64,000 nucleotides of DNA from Nematostella vectensis (lineage: Eukaryota; Cnidaria; Anthozoa; Actiniaria; Edwardsiidae): contig NC_064038.1 of NCBI RefSeq assembly GCF_932526225.1, positions 14,120,647 through 14,184,646 of the forward strand, read 5' to 3'. Positions 44,720-57,100 of this stretch are shown here, piece after piece; within the stretch, counting starts at the first letter, position 1; every line of letters starts with the position of its first letter. The position numbers were made by a program, and so were the translations under genes. The notes under the pieces are model-generated. The model ran no database searches. It was given only the letters and a program-made list of their open reading frames with translations, and was not told where the DNA came from.

Positions 44720-44910
44720 AAAGATGAATATTTCGCCTACTATGTTTTCTTGTGAGACACATTTTTTGGGGGGACGGACAAACGTACGGACATCGCGTCA
44801 CGAAAATTCGAGTCGAGGGGTTATATATATTTGCTACCATATTTTTTCTTGTATACTACTCATAGGCTCATACGGCGCTTTGCGTGGGAGCTCCGCTAGA
44901 ATTTAACTCT
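44720..44910. repeat. Dispersed repeat end, related to 58905-59020
   Basis: The two regions share ACGGACATCG(C/A)GTCACGAAAA, TTCGAGTCG, ATATTTG(C/T)TACCATAT and GGAGCTCCGCTA in the same order and orientation. Probably the end of an interspersed element. Confidence 0.75.
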
Positions 44911-46384
44911 AGCTCTTTTACAAAAACTAGCCTGCGTGCAGCCGAAAATAGTTCCATTATATTACCGTCTGCGATTACCAACAGAAAGCTTGTTTAGACC
45001 CCCGCGCACCAACCGGCGGAGTAAAGCGATATCTGATTGGCTGTCGTCTGGTTCAAATGTAACGAGCCACGCGGTTGGTCAATATAGCTCCGTTTAATCT
45101 CTACATATAATATTGTAATTCCGGCTGCACACAGGCCAACAAAAACATGATAATTATATAATTGTAAATAATTAATTTCTATGGTCTATAGAAAGCTGCA
45201 AACATTTTCTTCTGCATGCAAACCTCAATATTTTCCCGTAATATCCTTTGCGAAGATTAACACATTTCCCGCATTTCCCGCGCTTTTTGACCAGTGCTTG
45301 TTTTCTGGATGATCTTTGCTGAATCTTTTCGATACCAATAAAATTAAAATACGTAATAAATTACGAACAGCGTTCTCATTAACGCTATTTTCCTAATCTT
45401 TAGAATAATAAGATAAGTGTCATAACAATTACATTTATCCTTTACATAACTGTGCCGTTGTCTTGGTTACAGATTTCAATTACCTCGTAACTAAATTATT
45501 CATCAAAAAACGGAAGGCCCCTCGCTTTGTATTTAACGGAAATCATTTCAAAAGAGGAGAGTAGAGGTAATAAATGCCATCTCAATCCATTTTCTCAAGT
45601 GTGCTCTTAGAGATCACCGTCGCCATGAAAGTCCCTTCTTAAGACCGAAAAATCAACGAAATTTACTACAAGTCACGCAGGTGTAAAGAATCCGAGATCT
45701 AACTCTCGCAGGTAAGTGAAGCAATCCGTGCCTTGAGAGGATAAAGTGTAGATAGGTCGAGTCAGTTTGCAAGTATCAAAACCGCAATACTTTGCCTCGC
45801 CGGTGGTTCAAAACTTAGTGAGATTTGTTCACACCAAAGCAATAAAATGTTTGTTTTTTTCTATATGGTGTGAAGTTTTAGTGTGAAAAAGAAGTATTAA
45901 AAACAAAATCTTACATAACATATTTATTCTTTTCTCTTTCGCTACGCTCAGGCCAATAGAAAATATTTCTAGTTGATAAATAAAAACAACAACAAGCGTT
46001 GAGCATGAGCTTCTAATACGTACAGTGCGTTACCCTGCCAGAGTCTCGAGTTTCGTTTGTTTACTTTGCGTCCTTTCAGACTACGAGGAGCGGTCGCTGC
46101 GCTCCTCATAGTCAGTCAGTATAGTCAGCGCATGGTAAACGAAAGAAGCTCGAGACTCTAGTACCCAGGGTAACAGTGTGTAAAGTAACTAACGGGTCAA
46201 CTGACGGGCAGAAATACAATCATCAGAAAACAAGGAAAATTTGACTCGGTTACAAGAAGTGTGCGAAGTCAAGTAAGCTCGAATACATTACGCTGGAGCA
46301 ATTCTTGGATGAAGTTATGTCAACAACAAAATTCCAATTTTACTTTAGTTTTATCTTCTAACGTTATCTTGCTTTTTTCCCCTT
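44911..46384. other. Intergenic, nothing recognised
   Basis: AT-rich sequence with short frames. A short inverted pair (TCTCGAGTTTCGTTTG at 46043 and ACGAAAGAAGCTCGAGACTC near 46138) encloses about 100 bases and could be a small foldback. No gene is supported. Confidence 0.5.
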
Positions 46385-47883
46385 TTTTTGACGCAGTCGC
46401 TATGTGCACGACAGTTGGGACATGTCTTGGATGGACCAAATGCCCGACAGTTTTAAATTTATTCAAATGACCCAGTAAACTGTCTTCCTAGTGATTTCAA
46501 AGTTTTCTATGTTTGTTGAGAATGGTAATTTTAATAACACTTTTTAGTGATATTTTATTTACGAAAATATCACGGCAAACTGTCTTCCTAGTGAGTTCAA
46601 AGTATTTTATATTTGTCGATAAAGGGTAAGCGAATCTGAAATCAGATTCAAATAAAAAGAAAAGTGATACAATTCATTAAACATCCCATATATACACCGA
46701 AACTCGATTTTGATTCGCTTGCCCTTTCTTATTAAGAATAGGAAATGTCAATCTTTTAACGATTTTATAGTGTATACAAGCAAGGCAAAGCATTCAATTC
46801 CGACAGCAAAGCTCAATTAATTTGAAATCGTTTGCCCTTTCTCGACAAATATAGGATACTTTGAGCTCACTTGGTTTATTGGCTTATTTGAATAAATTGG
46901 AAACTCTTGGGTATTTAGTCCATTGAAGACCTATCCCGACAGTTGTAGGAGATAAAATCCAGTGTCACTTTGACAATTATAGGTTATTTCACGGTTTGTG
47001 AGCGCGTACGGTCTTTATCCACGAGTTGTGTAAAACAAACCAACGAACGCAGCGAGCTAATTATTAAATTCTCACTATGTATATAATAAATAAAATACAG
47101 CATGGAAAGTGATTTGTACAGTTTTTATTCACGCGTTGTTTTGTATCAAAAGAACTTTCAGTTTTTATTTACTCGTTGTTTTGTATCAAAAGAACTTTTT
47201 TGAGCTCCATTGTGCGAGAGAATGAAATTTTACTATGAAAATTGAATACAAAGCGTTTAAAATAGAAGAGAATAGATTTGCTACTCTCAATGAGCAAACT
47301 GAGACACATCAAGGAGTTTCGTCGAGCGTCGAACAAACGAAACGATTTTGCTCGCAAGTGAAAATAATGATATAGCCAATCAGAACGCCGATACGGCGTT
47401 TTTCACTAGTGAAAAAACATGTACGACCAATCAGCTGGCTTCTCAAGCGCGAAGAGACTAGTTTTATCACAATGGTTTTTGGCGTGTAAAACTCGGTATG
47501 CATATAATAATGATTTTATAGTATAATACAAGCAAGGAAAAACGTTCAATTCCGACTACAAAGCTCAAATTAGATTCGCTCGCCCTTTCTCGAGAAATAT
47601 AGAATACTTTAAACTCACTAGGTCGACAATTTACTGTGATATTTTCTTAAATTGAGGGCTATAGACATTTAGCACCGTATTTAGAAAAAAAAAATAACTA
47701 AAATTACGATTTTATGGTGTACACAGACAACGGAAAACATTCAATACCGCCAACAAAGTTAATTTCAGATCTGTTTGCCCTTTGTCAACAAATATAGAAT
47801 ACTTTGAACTCACTAGGAAGACAATTTACTGGGTTATTTGAATAAATTAAAAACTGTCGGGCATATAGCTACTGCGTTTTTTT
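46385..47883. mobile_element. ~1.5-kb inverted-repeat element with subterminal repeats
   Basis: The left end ACGCAGTCGCTATGTGC... GACAGTTTTAAATTTATTCAA and the right end TTGAATAAATTAAAAACTGTC... GCATATAGCTACTGCGT are inverted. A ~120-bp module with GCCCTTTCTCGACAAATATA and CTCACTAGGAAGACAATTTAC recurs about six times in both orientations inside (near 46480, 46590, 46840, 47580, 47770). A 48-bp direct duplication (CGCGTTGTTTTGTATCAAAA) lies at 47105-47205. No transposase frame is seen, so it is non-autonomous. Confidence 0.75.
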
Positions 47884-48112
47884 AAACTAAACTACATTAA
47901 ATCGCCGTCCCGTCGAAAGATAATCCAACCATAAAGACAGGTGGCTGTACAGAAAGATAAAATTCTAAAAGACCGAGTCTTTATTTTTAATTAGTTCCAG
48001 ATTGATTTTGCATACGACATGCTTCCCGTGAGCAAGGAATTCTGCGCGCAAGAAATGTTAAATCATTGTACATCTTTCCCCATAGAGGTCCATAAATAAT
48101 CTAGCTTGATGT

Positions 48113-51100
48113 ATGTTGAAACTGCCATGCAGTGAAGAAATGCTGCGTAACACAGACCCTAAGGAGACGGCTTTGGAACAAATTAACCAGTTCCTCCAAG
48201 AGACTACTGCGCATGGCTTTGGGCGACTAGGCGCGACCGCTGGCTCAAAATGGCGACTCTACTGGGTGATGTTTTGTCTTGCGGCTTACTGCGTGTTTGT
48301 GTGGCAATTGGTGGGCCTTGTCAATCAATACAACAGCAAACCAATCAAGACAAGAATGCAGCTGAAACATGCCCAGGTACCGTAAACGTTCCCCCTATTC
48401 TCCGAATTCAAGAAATAAATTCTCAGCAGTGGCTGATCCGGGGGGGTGGTGGTGCCCCCCCTTACTTACCAACCCACGCTCATGGTTGTAAACTGTATGT
48501 CAAGTAGGGAATTTAAGCAATTACAACGGCGACTGCAGGGAGAACGAGTTTCGAAAATAAAAATCTTTAATGCCTTGAGTCTATTGTTTCTTATATTTAA
48601 GAAAAAATGAAGAAGGATAGTATAGTTTTCAGCGCATACGACCCCGCCCTCACTAAACCGTGGAGCTTAGAGTTGTCACATATCGAAAAAAAAAAAAAAC
48701 GGCTGGAATGTATCAGGCAAAATCCATTTCAGAGTGCATTTCAGGTATGGCTCTTTGAGTTTTCCATTGTTTACTGCCGTTGCGGTTCGTGTTGCCGTCG
48801 TGGTTGTCACCAGTTCCGGAGGGCCGAAAGAAAACCTCAACCGACAAGAGACAAAAGAATCTGCAAAAGAATCCGCGCTTTTTAACTGGCCATCCACTCT
48901 AAATTACCTGTCACAACCTCAAAACAATTCTGGTAGACACGCTGCTTTTAAAATTTTGAAATATTTTTCGCGTTTTCCGTTAAAAATCATCGGAGATTGT
49001 TACCTAATTGACCGGAAGTAAACTGGTGATAATGCGACTTTAAATTGCATCGTATCTCTACTATGATTGGTTCTCATGGTCGCATGTAAGGCGCATCAGG
49101 TGGGTACATAGATACTCGCGGCCATCTATTCCTTATGTAATAAGAATTAATACACCGAGGTACTAATGATAATTCTATTCTTTCACAGAAACTCGATTTT
49201 CCGGTAGTGACCATATGCAACATGAACGTACTGCGAGCGAGCCGGTTGCCCCCCAAACTGCGGACAAAATTCGATCAAATCATCAACAATACAAAAAGTA
49301 AGCTTGCTGTAATGATGCGATAGAACAGACTTCGCTTCCCGGCCTCAAATAATAACAAATCCCGTTCCCCATTTTGCAAGTACAGGAACTGATATAACCC
49401 TCTACTTACTTGTTGAATCTAATACCTATTATCATTTTATTATTAGAAACAAGTCCGAGAAATTCCAGCAATTCAAGAAATGCGTTCGTTGATCCCCAAG
49501 ATCTTTCCTTCGAAGAAACGAAAAAGTTTGAAATTTTACACGCCGTGACGGCTCATGATGACTACAGGGAACTCGTGTCCGCTGCACATCAACTTGAAGA
49601 CATACTTCTCTCGTGTAATTTCAATGGTGTAAATTGCAGGTATCGGTCTGCAATTGGTGGACTCGGGGTGTGAAGTAGAGGACGGCAGCTTAAGAGATTA
49701 CGGAAATCCACAGATTTGCTTTCCGTCAAATGTTTTATATTGTGATTACACTTGTTATTCCACACGCACAGGAAGTATATATATAAACATATTATCCATT
49801 AAAAATTATATATTATGGCATTCTTTACACTGCAAATATCCTTTGGGTGGAAAACCTTTTCAGGATCATCTTAAACTATATGTTTTCCTGTTTCAAAAAT
49901 CCTTAGTCCACCTATGGAAGGTGAAGGGGCGAGGGGAAGGGGGGGGGGGGGGGGGAGGAGTAAGATTTCGCCAGGCTAAGGATATGATCACTATTTGTTT
50001 AGTAGTAATAACACATTTCTGTACCAGTTCTCTGTATTGATAGTATTGGATTTATTATTGAATTATAGAAATTCCAACGACCCAACTATACCAACATCTT
50101 GGACACAAACCTGGAACGATAATTTTGGAAACTGTTACATGTTTAACTCTGTTAAAACACACAATGGCGAAAAGGTTGATCTGTATTCGTCATCCGTACC
50201 AGGAGAGTTACATGGTGAGATATTGAGAATAGGTAAAAATATCTAGTAAAGTGGATTTGTTAAGGCGACATACTACAGCAACAAAAGTTCTACACCTCTT
50301 TCAAGAACGCGCAAGAACAGACACAGAATCTAATTGCTTAGAGAACGACTCCGTTTATTTGATTTCATGACATGCTCTGTCTTATCGAATACAAAAAAAT
50401 ATTTCTCTCCTTTTTTTTTTGGATCTCTACACATCATAGCATATTAAACTTTTCCAAATGATAGGCAGATAATTTTGGGATGTATAAAGGTGTATTCAGA
50501 TGACTTTAGCCAACGCCTTCTCTATGCAATAAGATTCTGTATCTGTTCTTGCGCGTTGAATACGCATCCCGGCGTTACGAATACGTGTAACATTTGATAG
50601 ATAAGCATACCTTGTTAATTTGCATTTGTCGGAAAAGATTCGGAAACTAACCAAGCGAAGTGTGATCACATTCCATTCCGCACTCAAGACAATAGCTATA
50701 GAAAAGGACCAAAACATAGAGGTCCGAGGGAAAAGAGATGGAATTATGCGTCGTTTAGGGTCGATAAAAAGATATGAAGGAGGTTTTGAATGAATCCTCA
50801 ATTTACACAGCATGCTAATTAATCATCAAAGTATTCAGTCAACGATTTAGAAAAACATTGTACGTGGGGATTGGATATGAGACGCATTTTTATTGTTGCA
50901 GCGCCGAATGAAGTGGTAGCTCTCTAAGATGGCGAGGCATCATCAACGTTATAAGAAAGAAATCTCGCGATCTAAAAACATTTAATTGGTTTTGGCATCA
51001 ATTCTCAGAATATAGGTATCAAGCAAAGTACTAGACAGGTTTGGTTGACGAATTTACCTCCCTGGACGAAGTTGTGTTGGTCTAAATAATATGGGTTAAT

Positions 51101-54100
51101 ATTGTATACATTAAACCTCAAAAAACAACTTCGTTCATTTTCTCAAAAACGCTCATGTGAAAATCGTTCAAAATCACCCCGCAATTGGAAAACAATAGTA
51201 TCTTCAAGCTCCATGGATTTATTTTATTCAAACTTGCGATCTGGAAGCAGCATTATTGGTATTAGATTAGGTAGGGTGACGTCATATCTTGGAGAGACCA
51301 CGCCCTACTATAAAAAAATTTCAAAATATATCAACTTTCATCCTTCCTTGGTAATGTAGTGCATTTATATCTACAAATCAGTGCAATGCGCCCGTGTAGC
51401 AAAAGCGCAAAGCTGAGAGGTGTCGAACTTCTGGTATTGTAGTAAGTCGCCTTAAAATTAGGTCTATTCCTATCTTTTTTGGTGCAAACAACACCCCCAT
51501 TGGACCAAAATGTGGGTAATTTCTTGATGAAGTCAAATACTAAGAATAGGTCTTTCATTTAGGGCTTTCTCTTGTGACTGAAAGTCTTTCATTCAGGGCT
51601 GACTCTGCAACTGATGAAAGTCTTTCATTCAGGGCTGACTCTGCAACTGATGAAAGTCTTTCATTCAGGGCTGACTCTGCAACTGATGAAAGTCTTTCAT
51701 TCAGGGCTGACTCTGCAACTGATGAAAGTCTTTCTTTTAGGGCTGACTCTGCAACTGAACATCGAACAAAACGAGTATTTGGAAGGAATTTCTGAGGTTG
51801 CTGGGATGAAGGTGACCATCAGTGATCAAGGAGTCTTACCCTTCCCCGGACAACAGGGCATTAGAATCATGCCCGGTCAATCTACTGGAATACAAATGAC
51901 AAAGGTTAGTGAAGCACAGCGTACAAGGTATTAGAAATCATGTCCGGTCGGACTACCGGAACACAAATGACCAAGGTAAATAAACTAGAAGTCACCCTCG
52001 ATCACTAGAAAAAGGGACCTCATGTCAAATGTCGCTTATAAAGAAGCTACAACCGGGCCAATACCTTAGTTTCTTTATCTGTAAATCTATATTGCAAGGC
52101 GATAACATGTTAACCTTTAATAATGTGCTCCTATACACCCTTAAAACCATTTTCCTCGACCGTTTTATCACTGCATTTCTGACATTAAATTGGTCCTAGA
52201 ACGTGTGGACTCAGGTACCTATATTTGTAGATATCACTTAATTATTTTACAATTTGTTTGATTGAATTAGTTTATTTATTCTAAGGGTGGTGTTACGCAC
52301 GGGGCACCGCGTCCAGTGGAAACTTTAACCCCTTTTTTGTATATTTTCGTATTTTTTTAACAAAATGGGCCCGCCTTTTCAGTTACAGACAAGGCGTATC
52401 GACCCATTCAAGAATAGGAGTTGTGAAAGCAGTAACGAAATGTCTGACAAGAACTTGTTTTTCGGCTACAACATGACATATTCAATAATGGTAAGTACTA
52501 AATAAGCCCTTGATACAGCAAATGCTCTTACTATGCCCCTTCGCTGTAAAATACTAAAACAGATTAAAACGAGATAGTCAGGGAACGGTCAATTACTGGT
52601 GGAGGACAATTTTGCAAAACTCTGGGCTAAAAAAATTTGCCCCACCCCTCAAATCTAAGCCCAAAAATCGTGACCCCCCCTAGACAGGACGCCCCGAAAT
52701 TTGCACTCCCCCACCACCACCTCCACATTTTTATATTCAATAGTTATGTCTCTTTTAAAACCACAGAGAGTTGATATACATACTGTGTGTAGCTGAATAT
52801 AACCTTTTCTAAAATATAGATCAGCTAGCATGGTAATTTTGTCCTATTAAATTTAAGTATGAATCTTCACTTTCGCTAGTTTAAGAGTGGCACAGAGAAA
52901 TACGACAAATACCGGTGTGGCTAGAAAAAAAAATTACGTCGTCGACGACGTTAATAAAGACATTTAAGTTTAGGTTTCGCAACATTTTAAAGTATTCGTT
53001 TTGCTCAATTGATTCGAACGGGCAGCTTTGTCTTTCAACCATGAGAGGGATTCTCAAAATTTATTTATATAAAGGCAAGATTGGTACCTGAACAATATTG
53101 AACTAGATATACAATGGTAGGAAACATTGTAAACTTTATAAAATATTAAGTTCAACAATGACTCTCTTATTATATTAAAACCAGACACCCACCTTTAATG
53201 ACAGCCCCCAAAAATGCCTCCCCCCCCGACTCACGTCTGACTCACGCAGACAGGAATACATAAGATGGCAATTCTATCATCAATATGTTTACCAATCAGG
53301 GTGTTTCCAAGGAGGGAAATTCTTTTTCATCTTAAGCTGGTATACTTTAACTTCTCTTTTTCTCTGGACACTCCATTAAGAAAAAGCAGCAAAAACACCC
53401 TTAGCGTGAGCCCCACCAGAGGGATAGCATTTGGTAGTGTTTTATACCCTAAAAGATCAGCCGATCGACACCGTGTGTCTACTTTTATGGAGGTTCCCTC
53501 ACCCACCTCGCCTACTAGGCCACTGCCTGACTGACCTCTAGGTGGTATTTTTGTATGACATCACACTTTGCGGTACACAGTTATTCCGAAATGTGAACCT
53601 TTCATGTCTGTTTTGTAGGCGTGCAAGTACTCTTGTCTGAACGCGAGAAAAATTGAGAGGTGTGGCTGTACAAATTACAACACCCCTGAGATGCAGAAAC
53701 GGAATATCCCCTTATGCAACAGGCTAAATAGCACAATAAGTAAGTGTATGTATGTGTTTGGTGTGTGTGTGTGTTCGGAATGAGAGGGGGGGGGGGGGGG
53801 GGTGGTTATGCGGCTGTTCTAATAAACTATATATATCTATCTTACAACACCCCTGATATGCAGGAGTGAGATATATCATTATGCAACACCCTAAGAAGCA
53901 CCAAAGTAAGGGGATGGAGGAAGAGAGTCTGGGTCAAAATGACTTTAAATTTGCCCCGACTTGGGTTTTTGATTTTACTCCCTCGTGATTTGACAAGAAA
54001 GCACACATATTTCGAGGCATAAAACAATGGATTGTTTGGTAGCTTAGCTGTTGCCATTGGATGTCGTATGTCGCGGCCGCGATCGTGGGTTTAAAATTTG

Positions 54101-57100
54101 ATGTCTTTTTGCACTTACGCACAAATTTTTAAACTTAAGGCAGCTATAACAGACAATTTTAAGAAAAACATGCACATAATGCTCAACACCTACTCTTGAG
54201 TTTTTCATCACGTTAGCCTACGAATCGGGCGTGTCTTCAACAGAACGAGCTGATGATTAGCCGGGCATTCTATATTTGTTTTCTGTTGTTTTGGGTTTCC
54301 TGTCTATCCAGCCCCTCTAGCCTTACTTCTGACCCTTATCACCCCCCACCCAACACCACCCTTCCACCACTATGATGAAGCAAGCCACAACAAGCAACCC
54401 TCTTCAGCTTTTAAATAGTTCGAAGTGCTTATTTTAATTTCTGTGCAGTTGATTGTCTGAACCAAGCTTACAACACGTGCTTTTTATGCAGTTGATTGTC
54501 TGAACATAACTTACGACACGTTCTTTTGTGCAGTTAATTGCCTGAACAAAGCTTACGACACGTGCTTTTTGTGCAGTTGATTGTCTGAACAAAGCTGGAG
54601 ACGCGTTCTTTTTGTGCAGTTGATTGTCTGAACAAATCTTACGACACGCTCTTTTTGTGCAGTTGATTGTCTGAACAAAGCTTACGACACATTCTTTTTG
54701 TGCAGTTGATTGTCTGAACAAAGCTGGAGACGCGTTCTTTTTGTGCAGTTGATTGTCTGAACAAATCTTACGACACGCTCTTTTTGTGCAGTTGATTGTC
54801 TGAACAAAGCTTACGACACATTCTTTTTGTGCAGTTAATTGTCTGAACAAAGCTTACGACACGCTCTTTTTGTGCAGTTGATTGTCTGAACAAAGCTTAC
54901 GACACGCTCTTTTTGTGCAGTTAATTGTCTGAACAAAGCTTACGACACGCTCTTTTTGTGCAGTTGATTGTCTGAACAAAGCTTACGACACGCTCTTTTT
55001 GTGCAGTTGATTGTCTGAACAAAGCTTACGACACATTCTTTTTCTGCAGTTAATTGTCTGAACAAAGCTTACGACACGCTCATTTTGTGCAGTTGATTGT
55101 CTGAACAAAGCTTACGACACGCTCTTTTTGTGCAGTTAATTGTCTGAACAAAGCTTACGACACGCTCTTTTTGTGCAGTTGAATGTCTGAACAAAGCTTA
55201 CGACACATTCTTTTTGTGCAGTTAATTGTCTGAACAAAGCTTACTACACGCTCTTTTTGTGCAGTTGATTGTCTGAACAAAGCTTACGACACGTTCTTTT
55301 GTGCAGTTAATTGTCTGAACAAAGCTTACGACACGCTCTTTTGTGCAGTTGATGGTCTGAACAAAGCTTAAGACACGTTCTTTTTGTGCAGTTGATTGTC
55401 TGAACAAAGCTTACGACACATTCGAAGACGGCTCCTGTGAACGGGAGTGCCCACCATCCTGTTCGTAAGTAGATGCGATAAGTGAGCTTTAAAAGAGCAC
55501 TCTAGCTATACACACATTGGCACCAGTTGACCCAAGGACGGACAGACGGATCCGGGTCCGCACATTAAAGTTTGGCATCACGCTTTAGCCCGTTCGCAGC
55601 TTCGATACAACCTGTATATATCAAACGCGGTGTATATCAAACACTTTGTATTAGTCGAAGTCGCCCTGCAGTTTATTGCCGATGAAGTTCATCAAAGACT
55701 TTTAAAGCAAGCTTTTTGATATGGTGTTTTGCAGGGAAGTATCTTTTGACTTGACCGTATCATCCGCGAGATGGCCAGCGAGGTCATACGAGGTGAGTCA
55801 TGGCGGTCTAGCCTAACCCTAGCGTTCTCTCGGGATTCCTGTTGTTGGCTTGGAGGCAAGAGGAACTGAGGCTATGGAATCCCGTAGCTCAGTTTGTTAG
55901 CGCGTCATCGTATGGGGCACGTGTATTGTACACGAGTTGCGTCACAACAGAGCTGAATACCAAGGTGTCCTCTTGAAATGGCTCTTACACCTTTAATTCA
56001 CAAAGATTCGCAGAGAATCCTGCTTTATTTCACACAGACTCGCTGAGTGTTTATTCATCTTTAGTGACAGCCATTTAGAATCGTTTTCCACTTGGTTCCT
56101 GGGGCCTGTATCCAAAATACCACAGGCACTCACGCGTGCTCGCCCTAGTTTCGCATTGACCATATGTACACTTGGGACGTTGGATGCGTATGTTGGATAG
56201 TGTGTCTAGGCTTGTCGATTCTGCTTTGAAAGTTAAGGACTAGAAAGGACCGCGGGGAAGTTAACAAGGAGTTTGTTTCGCAGAAAACAAAGTTAAAGAC
56301 CCTACAGACGGAATATGGTATCAACATGACAAAGGAAGAAATGTTGTGAGTACTACTTGACCGAAACAGGGGAGGGGGGGGGGGGCGTAGCCTGATCCTT
56401 TCTGTTTGGGGAGGAGGGGGGGGGGGGGGGGGGAGGAAGCTGATGAAATAAAAGCTGATGAAATCCTGACTCAATAAGATGTGGGTGTGGATCAACCAAT
56501 TGTCACCCCTCACCTGCTAGCTACGGTTATGCTAGTTATGATGATGTTCTCTATATACTTCTAAAATAAGATCTCCATAATGGTCAGTCATGATTCTATA
56601 TCAAAATTGGGCTTATTCCACCTCGTCTCCTTGCTGTAGGTGGCTAAATATGCCTATTTTTTAAGAGTTCGAGTTCTAAATAAAATAGCAAGCTCATCAT
56701 CGAAATACTTTGTCAATAGGTCAGTATTTTACCTGGCTTGTTGTTAGTTCACAGTAAACGTATTGTAGCCTGTTTAGCTCTTTCAATGGGCCAAAAAACT
56801 TGGGCTAGATTGGGGTCTGAAATGGCCATACTGAAAGCGGTTTAAGGTGAAGTGAATCTTCTGAGAGTTCTATAGCTCGTGTTTTATGAACGTCTTGTAT
56901 AAAAAGGGTAATTAGATCGTTTTACTGCAAAATCCTTAAAAAATGGATTTTGCAAACCATGTAATTTCATTAACATGCGCGCGCTAAATGTGGCAATCTT
57001 CGGACATCAAGCCCGTACCCAGGGGGGTGCAGGGGGTGCGAACGCACCCCCCCCCCCACAAGGTCCAAAAGTCCACTTTTGTTCTCAACGTCTAGACATG

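Noticed and set aside
51614-51740. CTGATGAAAG repeats as hammerhead cores
   Set aside because: CTGATGA is present, but there is no stem II followed by GAAA and no cleavage triplet in the right place.
51574-51795. Frame reading DESLSFRADSAT repeats as a repeat protein
   Set aside because: The repeats are better explained as copies of the acceptor and exon start; the conserved channel frame is a different one.
54434-55407. Minus-strand Cys-rich frames across the 43-bp array
   Set aside because: Repeat by-products; the period is not a multiple of three and the sense strand carries the splice acceptors.
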